Assembly: GCF_021513175.1 (NCBI RefSeq)
Contig: NZ_CP090953.1
Span: 2,724,501 to 2,788,500 of the forward strand
Length of the DNA: 64,000 bases
DNA from: Sphingomonas sp. S2-65
Lineage (GTDB): Bacteria; Pseudomonadota; Alphaproteobacteria; Sphingomonadales; Sphingomonadaceae
Direction of reading: 5' to 3'
In this document: positions 36,898 to 46,498 of the stretch, piece by piece
Position numbering within the stretch: the stretch's first letter is position 1
Layout: every line of letters begins with the position of its first letter
The notes under the pieces: generated by a model
Told to the model about the DNA's origin: nothing
The model's database searches: none
The model's input: the letters and a program-made list of their open reading frames with translations, nothing else
Made by a program: the position numbers and the translations under genes

Positions 36898-38280
36898 ATG
36901 CGAACGGAGCGCGGCCAGGCTCTGGAGTCTTCACCTCTTGCGGTGCGTTTCGCGCGGGTAAGGGGTCTCTCGGAAGCGCTCGTGGCGCGGCTCTCCGATG
37001 CCGACGCGACGATCCAGTCGATGGACGACGCGTCACCCGCCAAATGGCACCTCGCCCATACCAGCTGGTTCTTCGAAACCTTCGTGCTGCGCGATCACGT
37101 GCCCAGCTACCAGCTGCACGACGAACGCTTTCCGTTCCTGTTCAACAGTTATTATGAGGCGGAGGGCGCGCGCCATGCCCGGCCCCGCCGCGGCATGCTG
37201 TCGCGCCCGTCGCTGGACGAAGTGCTCGGCTATCGCGCCGCCGTCACCGATGCGGTGCTTGCCGCACTGCCCGGCCTGCCGCCTGAGGCCGAGGCGCTGG
37301 TGGCGCTAGGCTGCCATCATGAGGAACAGCATCAGGAACTGCTGGTCACCGACATTCTTCACCATTTCTCGGTCAATCCGCTCGAGCCGGCGCTCTGGCA
37401 ACCCGCGCCCAAGGTACCTGTGGCAATGCCGGGCCAGATCGCCTGGATCGAAGGCGTCACCGGCGAAGTCGAGATCGGCGCGAGGACCGCAACTTCGTCA
37501 ACTTCACGCATCAAGGAAGGCAAAAACCGCGCGAGGACGACAACTTCCTCAACTTCACCATGGCAATCGGGTGAAGCCGGGCGTGCGCAGACTGCAACTT
37601 CCTCAACTTCACCTGATTTCGCCTTCGATTGCGAAGGGCCGCGCCACCGTGCGCTGCTCCATCCGCATGCGCTGGCCGACCGCACCGTCACCAATGGCGA
37701 ATGGGCCGCGTTCATCGCCGATGGCGGTTATCGCGACTCGCGTCACTGGCTCTCCGACGGCTGGTCCTGGGTGCAGGGGGAGGGCATCGCCGCGCCGCTC
37801 TACTGGGAACAACGCGACGGTGTGTGGACGCGGTTCGGTCTCGACGGCCGCCGCCCGATCGACCCGGCCGCGCCGGTCACGCATGTCAGCTTCTTCGAAG
37901 CGGATGCCTATGCCAGCTGGGCCGGCGCGCGTTTGCCGACCGAGTTCGAGTGGGAAGCCGCGGCTGCCACACACGATTCGAACGGCGGCAACCAGCTTGA
38001 TACTGCCGGCCCGGTCGAGCCGCGCCCTTCCACCGGCGGCCCGGCGTTCTTCGGCGACGTCTGGGAATGGACCGGCAGCGCCTTCCGGCCTTATCCAGGC
38101 TTCCGCGCGGCCGAAGGCGCAGTCGGCGAATATAACGGCAAGTTCATGAGCGGCCAGTTCGTGCTGCGCGGCGGCAGCTGCGCCACGCCGCGCGGCCATG
38201 CCCGGGCGAGCTACCGCAACTTCTTCTACCCCCATCAGCGCTGGCAGTTCACCGGCGTTCGCCTGGCCAAGGATCTCTGA
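36898..38280 (+). CDS. egtB: Ergothioneine synthase EgtB with a repeat insertion
   Basis: Non-heme iron sulfoxide synthase that joins a thiol donor to trimethylhistidine. The 460-residue protein has a DinB-like domain with iron ligands H51 ([10 protein letters not shown]), H141 and H145 ([11 protein letters not shown]), then a formylglycine-synthase-like domain ([32 protein letters not shown]). Between VEIG and [11 protein letters not shown], residues 195-239 are low-complexity Thr/Ser repeats with no family match; without them length would be about 415, the normal value. The ATG has a strong ribosome site (AGGAGA). It is followed one base later by egtD. Confidence 0.94.
   Translation: MRTERGQALESSPLAVRFARVRGLSEALVARLSDADATIQSMDDASPAKWHLAHTSWFFETFVLRDHVPSYQLHDERFPFLFNSYYEAEGARHARPRRGMLSRPSLDEVLGYRAAVTDAVLAALPGLPPEAEALVALGCHHEEQHQELLVTDILHHFSVNPLEPALWQPAPKVPVAMPGQIAWIEGVTGEVEIGARTATSSTSRIKEGKNRARTTTSSTSPWQSGEAGRAQTATSSTSPDFAFDCEGPRHRALLHPHALADRTVTNGEWAAFIADGGYRDSRHWLSDGWSWVQGEGIAAPLYWEQRDGVWTRFGLDGRRPIDPAAPVTHVSFFEADAYASWAGARLPTEFEWEAAAATHDSNGGNQLDTAGPVEPRPSTGGPAFFGDVWEWTGSAFRPYPGFRAAEGAVGEYNGKFMSGQFVLRGGSCATPRGHARASYRNFFYPHQRWQFTGVRLAKDL
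37480..37614 (+). repeat. Three-copy repeat inserted in egtB
   Basis: About 135 bases holding three copies of CAACTTCNTCAACTTCAC (starting near 37490, 37541 and 37595). Copies are spaced 51 and 54 bases apart, both multiples of three, with preceding GCGCGAGGAC in the first two and GCGTGCGCAG in the third. They encode Thr/Ser-rich repeats (ATSSTS, TTSSTS, ATSSTS). The sequence is unlike the flanking egtB code. Confidence 0.85.
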
Positions 38281-38281
38281 C

Positions 38282-39253
38282 ATGCTCAAGCAGGAGCCCG
38301 GCGACGGCGAGGCGACGCTCGCCGACCCGCATTTTCGCGCCGATGTGCTGAACGGCATCGCCGCGCGCCCGCGTGCGATCCCGGCCCGCTGGTTCTACGA
38401 CCGCCGCGGCTCCGAGCTGTTCGAGGCGATCACTGCGCTTCCCGAATATTACCCCACCCGGACCGAGGCCGAGCTTCTCGGGACGATCTGTCCCGAACTC
38501 GACGTCGCGCCGGGAGCGGCGGTGGTCGAATTCGGTTCGGGCTCCTCGGCCAAGACGCCGATCCTGCTGCGCTGCATCGATCCCGCCGCTTATGTGCCGA
38601 TCGACATATCGGGCGACTTCCTGCGCCAGTCCGCCCGCGATCTCGCGGACGCGTTCCCCGATGTGCAGGTGCTCCCGCTCGAGGCGGATTTCCTCCGCCC
38701 CGTGCCGCTCCCCAACCAAGTCGCGGACTTGCCCAAGCTGGGCTTCTTCCCCGGCTCCACCATCGGCAACATGGACGCCTATCAGGCGGTCGACCTGCTT
38801 CGTGCGATGCGGACCTGGCTGGGCGACGGTGCCAAGCTGTTGATCGGCATGGACCGAGTGAAGTCGCCCGACATCCTGGTGCCCGCTTATGACGACGCCC
38901 AGGGCGTCACCGCCGCCTTCAACCTCAACCTGCTGGAGCGCATCAACCGTGAGCTCGGCGGGACTATTCCCGTGGACGCCTTTCACCATCGCGCGATCTG
39001 GAACGACTCGGCCTCGCGCATCGAAATGCACCTGGAGGCTACCCGCGACATCGCCTTCGAAGTCGAGGGCCGCCCCTTCGCGATGCGTGCCGGCGAGACC
39101 ATCCATACCGAGAACAGCCATAAATATGGCGAACGCGGCGCCCGGCTGATGCTCCGCGCCGGCGGCTGGACGCCGGTCCGCGAATGGAGCGATTCGCAGG
39201 GCTGGTTCAGCCTGATCCTCGCCGAGGCGCAGCCGCTCGCGCGGGGCCCTTGA
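38282..39253 (+). CDS. egtD: L-histidine N(alpha)-methyltransferase EgtD
   Basis: Adds three methyl groups to histidine to make hercynine, the substrate of EgtB. The 323-residue protein has the family's N-terminal RWFYDRRGSELFEAITALPEYYPTR (only this whole region, residues 36-60, is diagnostic; core YDRRGSELFEAIT), the SAM motif VVEFGSGSSAKT, and FFPGSTIGNMD. The C-terminal region contains IHTENSHKY, part of the histidine pocket. One base separates it from egtB. Its stop directly abuts the convergent DUF1176 stop. Confidence 0.95.
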   Translation: MLKQEPGDGEATLADPHFRADVLNGIAARPRAIPARWFYDRRGSELFEAITALPEYYPTRTEAELLGTICPELDVAPGAAVVEFGSGSSAKTPILLRCIDPAAYVPIDISGDFLRQSARDLADAFPDVQVLPLEADFLRPVPLPNQVADLPKLGFFPGSTIGNMDAYQAVDLLRAMRTWLGDGAKLLIGMDRVKSPDILVPAYDDAQGVTAAFNLNLLERINRELGGTIPVDAFHHRAIWNDSASRIEMHLEATRDIAFEVEGRPFAMRAGETIHTENSHKYGERGARLMLRAGGWTPVREWSDSQGWFSLILAEAQPLARGP

Positions 39254-40249
39254 TCAGCGGAACACCGCCCGCGCCGTCCAGCGCCGCAACCAGTTGGTCG
39301 ATCCGCGGCACGGCTCCATCGACCGCAGCTCGGTCAGCCGGAACCCGCGTCCGTCCCAGACATACTCCGCCGCCTCGCCGCAATCGCCGATCCCGCGCCC
39401 CTTCGCCCGGCTGCTCAGCACATTGCGGTCTGCCTCCCACCATCCATTGGTCAGCATCGGCGCCGTTTCCGACCCTTCGTTGCTATAGTCGAGATCGGCC
39501 ACCGCCACCGTGCCGCCGCGCACCACGAACGGTACCAGCAGCGTGTTGTACGCCCCCGACATGCAGGGCAGCAGCGCCAGCGTCGCGCCGCCGCCGAGTG
39601 CCGCCGTCGTCACCTCGCTGGTTCCCCGTTCCTCCTCCTCGCACTCGGCGAGCTTCTCCATCCGGGCCTGCAGGGCGGCGGTGATGACCGCCGGCTTGCC
39701 CGAGGCACGCAGCGCGACCACCCTCGGCGCAGCGACCACGCCGGGTACCGCGGAGACAGGCTTGATACCCTTGGCCACTGCCGCGGTGACGGTGCCCGCA
39801 CGTCCCTGCTCCGCATCGATGAACCGCAGCGCCGCCGACGATCCGCTGAGCGGCACGCTCAGCAAGACCTTGCCGCCATGCTCCACCCGCAGGTCGGCGC
39901 CGTTCGCCATGGCTTCAACGATCCGTCCCGCCTCCACCCCCGCAAAGCGAAGGCCGCCTTTGGCCGGCGTGGCGCGGACCAGTTCGACCCCATCGATCTT
40001 CACGGTAACCGGCCCCTTCGCTTGGCCCGTGTCGATCGTCACCGTGAACCCCGCCGCCGCGCCGGCTTCCCGAGCGATCGACACGTTGAGCGGGCCATCT
40101 TCGGGCCAGTCGGCGTCTTCGCGGATCAGCGAGGTCATCTCGCACGCCTTGACGTTGTCGCAGGCGACCTCCCAGTCGCCGAACCCCTTCTCAAGGCCAG
40201 GAGTGGGGCCAATCTGAAGGGAGGCGAGCAGTAAGGCGATCGTCAGCAT
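39254..40249 (-). CDS. DUF1176 family exported protein
   Basis: A 331-residue protein with a short N-terminal signal-like segment (about 1-12) and the DUF1176 layout: [16 protein letters not shown] near the N-terminus and paired cysteines toward the C-terminus ([26 protein letters not shown]), which suggest disulfides in the periplasm. Function is unknown. The stop codons of egtD and this gene are adjacent (TGATCA), with no space for a terminator between them. Confidence 0.88.
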   Translation of the reverse strand: MLTIALLLASLQIGPTPGLEKGFGDWEVACDNVKACEMTSLIREDADWPEDGPLNVSIAREAGAAAGFTVTIDTGQAKGPVTVKIDGVELVRATPAKGGLRFAGVEAGRIVEAMANGADLRVEHGGKVLLSVPLSGSSAALRFIDAEQGRAGTVTAAVAKGIKPVSAVPGVVAAPRVVALRASGKPAVITAALQARMEKLAECEEEERGTSEVTTAALGGGATLALLPCMSGAYNTLLVPFVVRGGTVAVADLDYSNEGSETAPMLTNGWWEADRNVLSSRAKGRGIGDCGEAAEYVWDGRGFRLTELRSMEPCRGSTNWLRRWTARAVFR

Positions 40250-40317
40250 GGCGTCACTCTAGCCGGGATGCCGCAGCCGGAGTAGGGGCACCGCAAAGCA
40301 ATGCAGGGAGACGGACG

Positions 40318-41187
40318 ATGCGGACGGTGGGTGTGATCGGGGCAGGGCAGATGGGCGCAGGCATCGCCCAGGTCTCGGCGCAGGCGGGCTATACCGTGCT
40401 GCTCTCCGACGTCGATCTCGCCCGTGCCGAAGCCGGCAAGGCGGGCATCGCCAAGCAACTCGCCCGCGCCGTCGACAAGGAAAAGATCACCGCCGCCGAC
40501 GCCCAGGCCGCGCTCGACCTGATCCAACCGCTTCAGGATGTGTCCGGCATGGCGCCTTGCGACCTGGTGATCGAAGCCGCCACCGAGCGGGAGGCGATCA
40601 AGCGCACGATCTTCGAAAGCGTCGGCAAGGTGCTTGGCCCGGACGCAATCCTGGCCTCCAACACCTCGTCGATCCCGATCACGCGCCTGGCGCAGGCCGC
40701 ACCCGATCCCGCCCGCTTCATGGGCGTGCACTTCTTCAATCCGGTGCCGGTGATGGGTCTAATCGAACTGATCCGCGGCCTCGCCACCGCCGATGCCACC
40801 GTCGATGCCGTGGAGGCGTTCGGCCAGCGCCTGGGCAAGCGCATCGTCCACGCCAACGACGCGCCCGGCTTCATCGTCAACCGCGTGCTCATGCCAATGC
40901 TCAACGAAGCCTGTTTCGCGCTCGGCGAAGGCGTGGCGACGATCCCGGACATCGACGCCGCCTGCCAGCTCGGCCTCAACCATCCGATGGGTCCGTTCAC
41001 GCTCGCCGACTTTATCGGCCTAGACACCTGCCTGGAGATCACCCGCGTGCTGTTCGAAGGCACCGGCGATCCCAAGTTTCGCCCGGCGCCGCTGCTGGTG
41101 AAATATGTCGAAGCCGGCTGGTTCGGCCGCAAGACCAAGCGCGGCTTCTACGATTATTCCGGCGCGGAGCCCGTGCCGACGCGGTGA
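40318..41187 (+). CDS. 3-hydroxybutyryl-CoA dehydrogenase
   Basis: Oxidises or reduces 3-hydroxyacyl-CoA with NAD(P) in short-chain acyl-CoA metabolism. The 289-residue protein has the Rossmann motif [15 protein letters not shown], the catalytic region SNTSSIPIT...HFFNPVPVM (His-Glu dyad), and [17 protein letters not shown]. Length matches stand-alone HbdA/PaaH enzymes. It could feed the PHA route, whose synthase is elsewhere in the window, but also butyrate or phenylacetate metabolism. Confidence 0.94.
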   Translation: MRTVGVIGAGQMGAGIAQVSAQAGYTVLLSDVDLARAEAGKAGIAKQLARAVDKEKITAADAQAALDLIQPLQDVSGMAPCDLVIEAATEREAIKRTIFESVGKVLGPDAILASNTSSIPITRLAQAAPDPARFMGVHFFNPVPVMGLIELIRGLATADATVDAVEAFGQRLGKRIVHANDAPGFIVNRVLMPMLNEACFALGEGVATIPDIDAACQLGLNHPMGPFTLADFIGLDTCLEITRVLFEGTGDPKFRPAPLLVKYVEAGWFGRKTKRGFYDYSGAEPVPTR

Positions 41188-41215
41188 GGATAAAGGGGCG
41201 CGGCGGGGCGCTGCG

Positions 41216-42514
41216 TCAGGGCAGCAACAGCCCCGCCAGCGCTGCCGACATCAGGTTCGCCAGGCTGCCCGCCACCAGTGCCCGTATACCCAGCTTGGCG
41301 ATCATAGCCCGCTGATTGGGTGCCAGGCTGCCCGTCGCCGCCATCTGAATCGCGATCGAGCTGAAATTGGCGAAGCCGCACAGCGCAAAGGTGATGATCG
41401 CTTTGGTGCGCGGCGCGAGATCGGGATTGGCGCCCAGCTGGATGAACGCCACGAATTCGTTCAGCACCATCTTGGTCCCGAACAGTCCGCCGGCCTGCAC
41501 CGCTTCGTGCCACGAGATGCCGAGCAGGTACATGACCGGGGCGAACACCGTGCCGATGACCTTCTGGAAGCTCAGGCCCTTGAACCACAGCGCCCAGTCG
41601 GCATTGCCACTGGCGTAGAAGATCCAGTTGCCCGCGCCGCCCAGCAGCCCGTTTGCCAACGCCACCAGCGCCACGAACGCCAACACCATCGCACCGACCG
41701 CCACCGCGATCTTGACGCCGGTCGAAGCTCCGCTCGCCGCGGCCATGATCAGATTGGCCGCGCGTTCCTCTTCCAGGTCGTGCTCGGCGACCTTGATGGT
41801 TTCTTCCTCGGGATCGTCGCCCAGCGGCAGTTCGCCTTCGGGCGGGGCCGGTACGTCGGGCATGATGATCTTGGCCATCAGCAGTCCGCCCGGCGCGGCC
41901 ATGAACGACGCGGCGAGCAGATAAGGGAGCGATGCCGGTCCGAGCAGGCTGGCATAAGCCGCCAGGATCGTTCCCGCGACGCCCGACATGCCGACGCTCA
42001 TCACCGCGAACAGCTGCGACGGTGTCAGTCGCGCTAGATAGGGGCGGATCACCAGCGGCGATTCGCTCTGGCCGACAAAGATGTTGGCCGCCGCGCACAG
42101 CGATTCGACCTTGCTGGTGCCGATCACCTTTTCGATGCCGCCGCCGATCCAGCGCACCACGAACTGCATCACCCCCAGATGGTAGAGGATGGACACGAGC
42201 GCCGCGAAGAAGATGATGACCGGTAGCGCCGCGATCGCGAAGCTGGTGCCGCCCAGCTCGGGCCGGGCGAGCGGCCCGAACAGGAAGGCGGTGCCTTCGC
42301 CCGCATAGCCGAGCAGCGCCGAGACGCCGGTCGACATCCCATGCAGCACCGCCTGGCCCCAGCTGGTTCGCAGCACCAGTATCGCGATGACGACCTGCAG
42401 CCCGAACGCCGCGCCCACGACCCGCAGCCGGATCGCCCGGCGGTTGGTGGACAGAGCATAGGCGATCGCCAGGATGGCCAGCACGCCGAAGATGCCGATC
42501 GGGAAGTGATTCAT
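41216..42514 (-). CDS. NupC-type concentrative nucleoside transporter
   Basis: A 432-residue inner-membrane symporter that takes up nucleosides with protons or sodium. CNT family signs are VGQSESPLVIRPYL, GGIEKVIGTSKVES and the C-terminal GTKMVLNEFVAFIQL plus CGFANFSSIAIQMA. There is an acidic cytoplasmic loop (about 210-240) rich in Glu and Asp. The start is ATG 42514, which opens the first helix; longer readings overlap the intergenic region. It is divergent from the VUT transporter. Confidence 0.94.
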   Translation of the reverse strand: MNHFPIGIFGVLAILAIAYALSTNRRAIRLRVVGAAFGLQVVIAILVLRTSWGQAVLHGMSTGVSALLGYAGEGTAFLFGPLARPELGGTSFAIAALPVIIFFAALVSILYHLGVMQFVVRWIGGGIEKVIGTSKVESLCAAANIFVGQSESPLVIRPYLARLTPSQLFAVMSVGMSGVAGTILAAYASLLGPASLPYLLAASFMAAPGGLLMAKIIMPDVPAPPEGELPLGDDPEEETIKVAEHDLEEERAANLIMAAASGASTGVKIAVAVGAMVLAFVALVALANGLLGGAGNWIFYASGNADWALWFKGLSFQKVIGTVFAPVMYLLGISWHEAVQAGGLFGTKMVLNEFVAFIQLGANPDLAPRTKAIITFALCGFANFSSIAIQMAATGSLAPNQRAMIAKLGIRALVAGSLANLMSAALAGLLLP

Positions 42515-42652
42515 GCGGTGAAAGCGGGTCCCAAGGCCGGCCCCTCGAAATTGGCCAGCGAAAGCGGGACCATACACGCCGCACGAATTCTCGCTAGTAG
42601 GGGCGTCGCACGCATCTTGCCGCACCGCACGCTTTGCCGCTAGCGTCCTTCC

Positions 42653-43333
42653 ATGGACACTTCCCGGCCCGCAGGCATCCGCTCGCTTTTCGCGCTTTCA
42701 ATCTTCTACGGCGGAATGGTGTGCATCGCCGGCGTGCTCGGCAACAAGCAGGTGTCGCTCGGCCCCTTGTCACAGGTTGGCGAATGGGCCGGCGTCGGCC
42801 CGCTCGCGGTCGAAGCGGGGATCTTCGCCTTCCTGCTGCTCGTCGCGGTGTCGAGCGCGGTTGCCGAACTGCACGGCCGCGCCACCGCCAACCGACTGGT
42901 TCAGTTCGGATTCGTGCCCCTGCTGACCTCGATGGCTCTGTCCTGGCTGGTCTATGCCCTGCCGGCTTCTCCCGAGATGATCCCGGAGAACCGCGACGCG
43001 ATCCAGGTCGTCCTCGGCGCGACGTGGCGAATCTGGGGGGCAGGGATCGTCGCTTATGGGGTGTCGCAGACGCTTAACGTGACGATCTTCAGTGCGCTGA
43101 AGGCAGGCAAGGGCAAGCTGTTGTGGCTGCGCGCGGGGATCGCCGGGGTACTCAGCCAGATCGTCGACACGCTGATCTTCGTGACGCTCGCCTTCTACAA
43201 CGAATTCCCGATCAGCCCGCTGCTCGTGGGGCAGATGCTGGCGAAGGTGGTGCTCAGCGCCATTCTCGTTCCGTTGCTGATCTACCTGTTCGTCGGCATC
43301 GGCCGCGCGCTCGATCGGCGGCGCGCGCTCTGA
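42653..43333 (+). CDS. VUT family queuosine precursor transporter
   Basis: A 226-residue membrane protein with about six helices. NKQVSLGPL, ELHGRATANRLVQFGF and the C-terminal SQIVDTLIFVTLAFYNEFPI match the YhhQ/VUT family that takes up queuosine precursors (preQ0/preQ1). Interestingly gluQRS, which acts on queuosine-modified tRNA(Asp), is in the same window, though not adjacent. Start is ATG. Confidence 0.92.
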   Translation: MDTSRPAGIRSLFALSIFYGGMVCIAGVLGNKQVSLGPLSQVGEWAGVGPLAVEAGIFAFLLLVAVSSAVAELHGRATANRLVQFGFVPLLTSMALSWLVYALPASPEMIPENRDAIQVVLGATWRIWGAGIVAYGVSQTLNVTIFSALKAGKGKLLWLRAGIAGVLSQIVDTLIFVTLAFYNEFPISPLLVGQMLAKVVLSAILVPLLIYLFVGIGRALDRRRAL

Positions 43334-43374
43334 CGAAGATTGCGGGCGGCGTGCACGGCGCCTAAGGGGCGCCG

Positions 43375-44274
43375 ATGACCGATCACGGACCCGATCCCGC
43401 ACTGCTGGCCAAGGCAGAGACGCTGACCGAAGCGCTGCCCTACCTCCAGCGCTATGCCGGTGCGACCTTTGTCGTGAAATATGGCGGCCACGCCATGGGT
43501 GATTCGGACCTGCAGCGCCGCTTCGCCAGCGACGTGGTGCTGCTCAAGGCGGTCGGCATCAACCCCATCGTCGTCCATGGCGGCGGTCCGCAGATCGGCG
43601 CGATGCTCAAGCGCCTGGGCGTCGAGTCGCAGTTCGTCGGAGGCTTGCGCGTCACCGACGCCGAAACCGCGCGTATTGCCGAGATGGTCCTGGCAGGATC
43701 GATCAACAAGGAAATCGTCGGCTGGATCGGCCAGGCCGGCGGCAAGGCGGTCGGCATCTCCGGCAAGGATGCTGGCCTCGTTACCGCCCGCAAGGTTGAA
43801 GGCCGCGGCGCCGATCCGCTTCAGGGGATCGAGCGGCACGTCGACCTCGGCTTCGTTGGCGAGCCAGTGGCGGTCGACCCGGCCATTCTCCACTCGCTGG
43901 CGGCACAGGGCTTCATCCCCGTGGTGGCGCCGGTCGCGCTCGGCGTGGATGGCCACACCTACAACATCAATGCGGACACGATGGCGGGTGCGATTGCGAG
44001 CGCCTGCGGCGCCGCTCGCTTCTTCCTGCTCACCGATGTCGCAGGGGTACTCGACAAGTCCGGCGACCTCGTGACCGACCTCGACCCGGCACGTATCGCC
44101 GCGCTCAAGGCCGACGGTACGATCTCCGGCGGCATGATCCCGAAGGTGGAGACCTGTGTCTCTGCGGTGACGGCAGGGGTCGACGCCGCGGTGATCCTCG
44201 ACGGTCGCGTGCCGCATGCGCTGCTGCTGGAGATATTCACGCGGCGCGGCGCCGGCACCCTCGTCCACGCGTGA
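43375..44274 (+). CDS. argB: Acetylglutamate kinase
   Basis: Phosphorylates N-acetylglutamate in arginine synthesis. The 299-residue amino-acid kinase has VVKYGGHAM and [16 protein letters not shown] in the phosphate-binding region, FVGGLRVTD, and the C-terminal [10 protein letters not shown]. The N-terminal helix (about 1-25) is typical of the arginine-inhibitable hexameric type. Starts 41 bases after the VUT gene. Confidence 0.96.
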   Translation: MTDHGPDPALLAKAETLTEALPYLQRYAGATFVVKYGGHAMGDSDLQRRFASDVVLLKAVGINPIVVHGGGPQIGAMLKRLGVESQFVGGLRVTDAETARIAEMVLAGSINKEIVGWIGQAGGKAVGISGKDAGLVTARKVEGRGADPLQGIERHVDLGFVGEPVAVDPAILHSLAAQGFIPVVAPVALGVDGHTYNINADTMAGAIASACGAARFFLLTDVAGVLDKSGDLVTDLDPARIAALKADGTISGGMIPKVETCVSAVTAGVDAAVILDGRVPHALLLEIFTRRGAGTLVHA

Positions 44275-44335
44275 GGGTGTTTCCCGCCCAAGCTTTCCTA
44301 TATCGTCGGCTTAATCGAGTTCCGCGGAGACAATC

Positions 44336-44656
44336 TTGAATTCCTTCCTGATCATGCTCCTGCAGATCGTGCAGCTGCTTCTGACGGTGTTCACCTTCAT
44401 CATCGTGGCCCAGGCGATCCTGTCCTGGCTGATCGCGTTCAACGTGATCAACACGTATAACGAGTTCGTCCGCTCGCTTTGGAACGGACTGAAGGTCGTG
44501 ACCGAGCCGGTGTACCGCCCGATCCGTCGGGTTCTGCCGGACTTCGGCGCGCTCGACATCTCGCCCATGGTCGTGCTGCTGATCCTCTACATCCTGAACA
44601 ACTATCTTGTCCCGTGGCTGATGATGCAGCTGGCGAACCCCGGCTATCCGGGCTGA
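44336..44656 (+). CDS. YggT family membrane protein
   Basis: A 106-residue two-helix membrane protein with the family pattern FIIVAQAILSWLIAFN followed by LKVVTEPVYRPIRRVLP and the second helix. Function is not well defined; homologues affect osmotic or division-related processes. The start is TTG with GCGGAGA five bases upstream, giving the family N-terminus; the first internal ATG would cut the first helix. The stop abuts the GTG of the DUF167 gene. Confidence 0.92.
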   Translation: MNSFLIMLLQIVQLLLTVFTFIIVAQAILSWLIAFNVINTYNEFVRSLWNGLKVVTEPVYRPIRRVLPDFGALDISPMVVLLILYILNNYLVPWLMMQLANPGYPG

Positions 44657-44965
44657 GTGAGCGCATGGCGCCGTCGCGCTGACGGGATCGAGATCGCCGT
44701 CCGCGTGACTGCGCGTGGGTCGCGCGACGTCCTCGGAGCCGGAACCGACGAGCATTTTGCCGCTCGCCTGTCCGCACCACCGGTGGACGGTGCGGCTAAC
44801 GCTGCGTTGGTGGCGCTTGTCGCTGAGCGATTCGGGGTTCCTCGCCGTGCGGTGAGGCTTGTCGCCGGCGATACGGCCCGGCTTAAACGCCTGGCTGTCA
44901 GCGGCGACGCTCAGAAGCTGGAACAGATCGCTCGCAGCCTCTATGGGGGCACGCATGACGGCTGA
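44657..44965 (+). CDS. DUF167 (YggU) family protein
   Basis: A 102-residue small cytoplasmic protein. The core [14 protein letters not shown]...[21 protein letters not shown] is the YggU fold, whose role is unknown. It is usually found next to YggT, as here. The start is GTG directly after the YggT stop. It overlaps folD by 11 bases. Confidence 0.92.
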   Translation: MSAWRRRADGIEIAVRVTARGSRDVLGAGTDEHFAARLSAPPVDGAANAALVALVAERFGVPRRAVRLVAGDTARLKRLAVSGDAQKLEQIARSLYGGTHDG

Positions 44966-45857
44966 ACTGATCGACGGCAAGGCATTCGCAGCGGGCCTTC
45001 GCGCCCGCGTTGCGGCGCAGGTTCCCACTTTCCAGGCGGCGTCCGGCCGCGCTCCCGGCTTGGCCGTGGTGCTGGTCGGCGAGGACCCGGCCTCTGCCGT
45101 ATATGTCCGCTCCAAGGGCAAGGCCACGCGTGAGGCCGGCATGCAAAGCTTCGAGCACCGCTTGCCCGCCGATGCCCGCCAGGAGGATCTTCTGGCATTG
45201 GTCGAGCAGCTCAATGACGATCCTGCGATCGACGGCATCCTCGTCCAGCTCCCGTTGCCCCGTCATATCGACGAACAGGCGGTCCTGCTGCGGATCAGCC
45301 CCGACAAGGATGTCGATGGGTTCCACCCGGTCAATGCCGGGCGTTTGGCGACAGGCATTGACGGCTTCGTGCCTTGCACGCCGCTTGGTTGCCTGATGCT
45401 GCTTCAGGATCGTCTGGGCGACTTGTCGGGCTTGGACGCTGTGGTGATCGGCCGCTCGAACATCGTCGGCAAGCCGATGGCCGCGCTGCTCACCCAGGCC
45501 AGCTGTACCGTGACGGTCGCCCATTCGCGCACCCGCGATCTCGCCGGCCATGTCCGGCGGGCGGACATCGTCGTCGCGGCAGTCGGGCGAGCCACTTTCG
45601 TGTCGGGCGATTGGATCAAGCCCGGCGCCACGGTGATCGACGTCGGCATCAATCGCGTCGATGGCAAACTTACCGGCGATGTGGACTTTGCCGGGGCGAT
45701 GGAAGTCGCAAGCGGGGTCACTCCGGTTCCAGGCGGTGTCGGGCCGATGACCATCGCCTGCCTGTTGCGCAACACGCTCGTCGCCGCACACCGCAATGCG
45801 GGCGTGCCGCTTGCCGAAAACATCCTCGCAAGCATCGATCGTCCCGACCGGCCATGA
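44955..45857 (+). CDS. folD: Methylenetetrahydrofolate dehydrogenase/cyclohydrolase
   Basis: Bifunctional one-carbon enzyme (NADP-dependent dehydrogenase and cyclohydrolase). The 300-residue protein has [17 protein letters not shown] with the catalytic Lys/Tyr region, [27 protein letters not shown] for NADP binding, and [18 protein letters not shown] 44955 lies inside the end of the DUF167 gene and is chosen because it gives the family N-terminus. The stop overlaps the MarC start (ATGA). Confidence 0.97.
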   Translation: MTAELIDGKAFAAGLRARVAAQVPTFQAASGRAPGLAVVLVGEDPASAVYVRSKGKATREAGMQSFEHRLPADARQEDLLALVEQLNDDPAIDGILVQLPLPRHIDEQAVLLRISPDKDVDGFHPVNAGRLATGIDGFVPCTPLGCLMLLQDRLGDLSGLDAVVIGRSNIVGKPMAALLTQASCTVTVAHSRTRDLAGHVRRADIVVAAVGRATFVSGDWIKPGATVIDVGINRVDGKLTGDVDFAGAMEVASGVTPVPGGVGPMTIACLLRNTLVAAHRNAGVPLAENILASIDRPDRP

Positions 45858-46498
45858 TCGAGCTCTTCGTCTCCGCCTTCGTCACCTTCTTCGTGGTGAT
45901 CGACCCGCCCGGCTGTGCGCCGATCTTCGCGGGACTGACGGCAGGGGCGAGCGCGGTGCATCGCCGCGCGATGGCAGTGCGGGCGGTGCTGGTCGCCGCC
46001 TTGATCCTGTTCGGCTTCGCCTTGTTCGGCGAGGCATTGCTCCACGCACTCGGCATCAGCCTTCATGCCTTCCGCATTGCCGGCGGCATCATGCTCTTCC
46101 TGATCGCGCTCGAGATGGTGTTCGAGCGGCGCACCGAGCGTAGGGAGGATCGCGCCGAGAAGATCAAGGCCGACGAGGAAGTCACCGACATCTCGATCTT
46201 CCCAATGGCCATGCCGATGATCGCCGGCCCTGGCTCGATCGCGTCGGTCATGCTGTTGATGTCGCAAACCCAAGGGCTCACGAACACGGTGGTCGTGCTG
46301 GCGGCGATGGTGGCTATCCTCGCGCTCAGCCTCGTCGCACTGCTTGCCGCCGGACCCATTATGCGGCTCGTCGGCGCGAAGATCGAAGCAGTCGTGTCGC
46401 GCCTGCTCGGCGTGCTGCTCGCCGCGCTCGCCGCTCAGTTCGTGATCGACGGTATCAGCGGCTCGCTGGTCGCGGGACGAGCGGCGCTGGGGCACTGA
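45854..46498 (+). CDS. MarC family membrane protein
   Basis: A 214-residue protein with six predicted helices and the family motifs [14 protein letters not shown] and [17 protein letters not shown]. MarC proteins were once linked with multidrug resistance, but the function is unresolved. Coupled to folD by an ATGA overlap. The last 44 bases overlap the convergent GT-C-like gene. Confidence 0.93.
   Translation: MIELFVSAFVTFFVVIDPPGCAPIFAGLTAGASAVHRRAMAVRAVLVAALILFGFALFGEALLHALGISLHAFRIAGGIMLFLIALEMVFERRTERREDRAEKIKADEEVTDISIFPMAMPMIAGPGSIASVMLLMSQTQGLTNTVVVLAAMVAILALSLVALLAAGPIMRLVGAKIEAVVSRLLGVLLAALAAQFVIDGISGSLVAGRAALGH

Noticed and set aside
37480..37614. The three spaced repeats in egtB considered as a CRISPR array
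   Set aside because: Only three imperfect 18-base units with 33-36-base gaps, located inside an open coding frame, and no cas genes are present.
44281..44335. Possible separate small gene between argB and yggT
   Set aside because: The gap is too short and contains only the yggT leader with its ribosome site.
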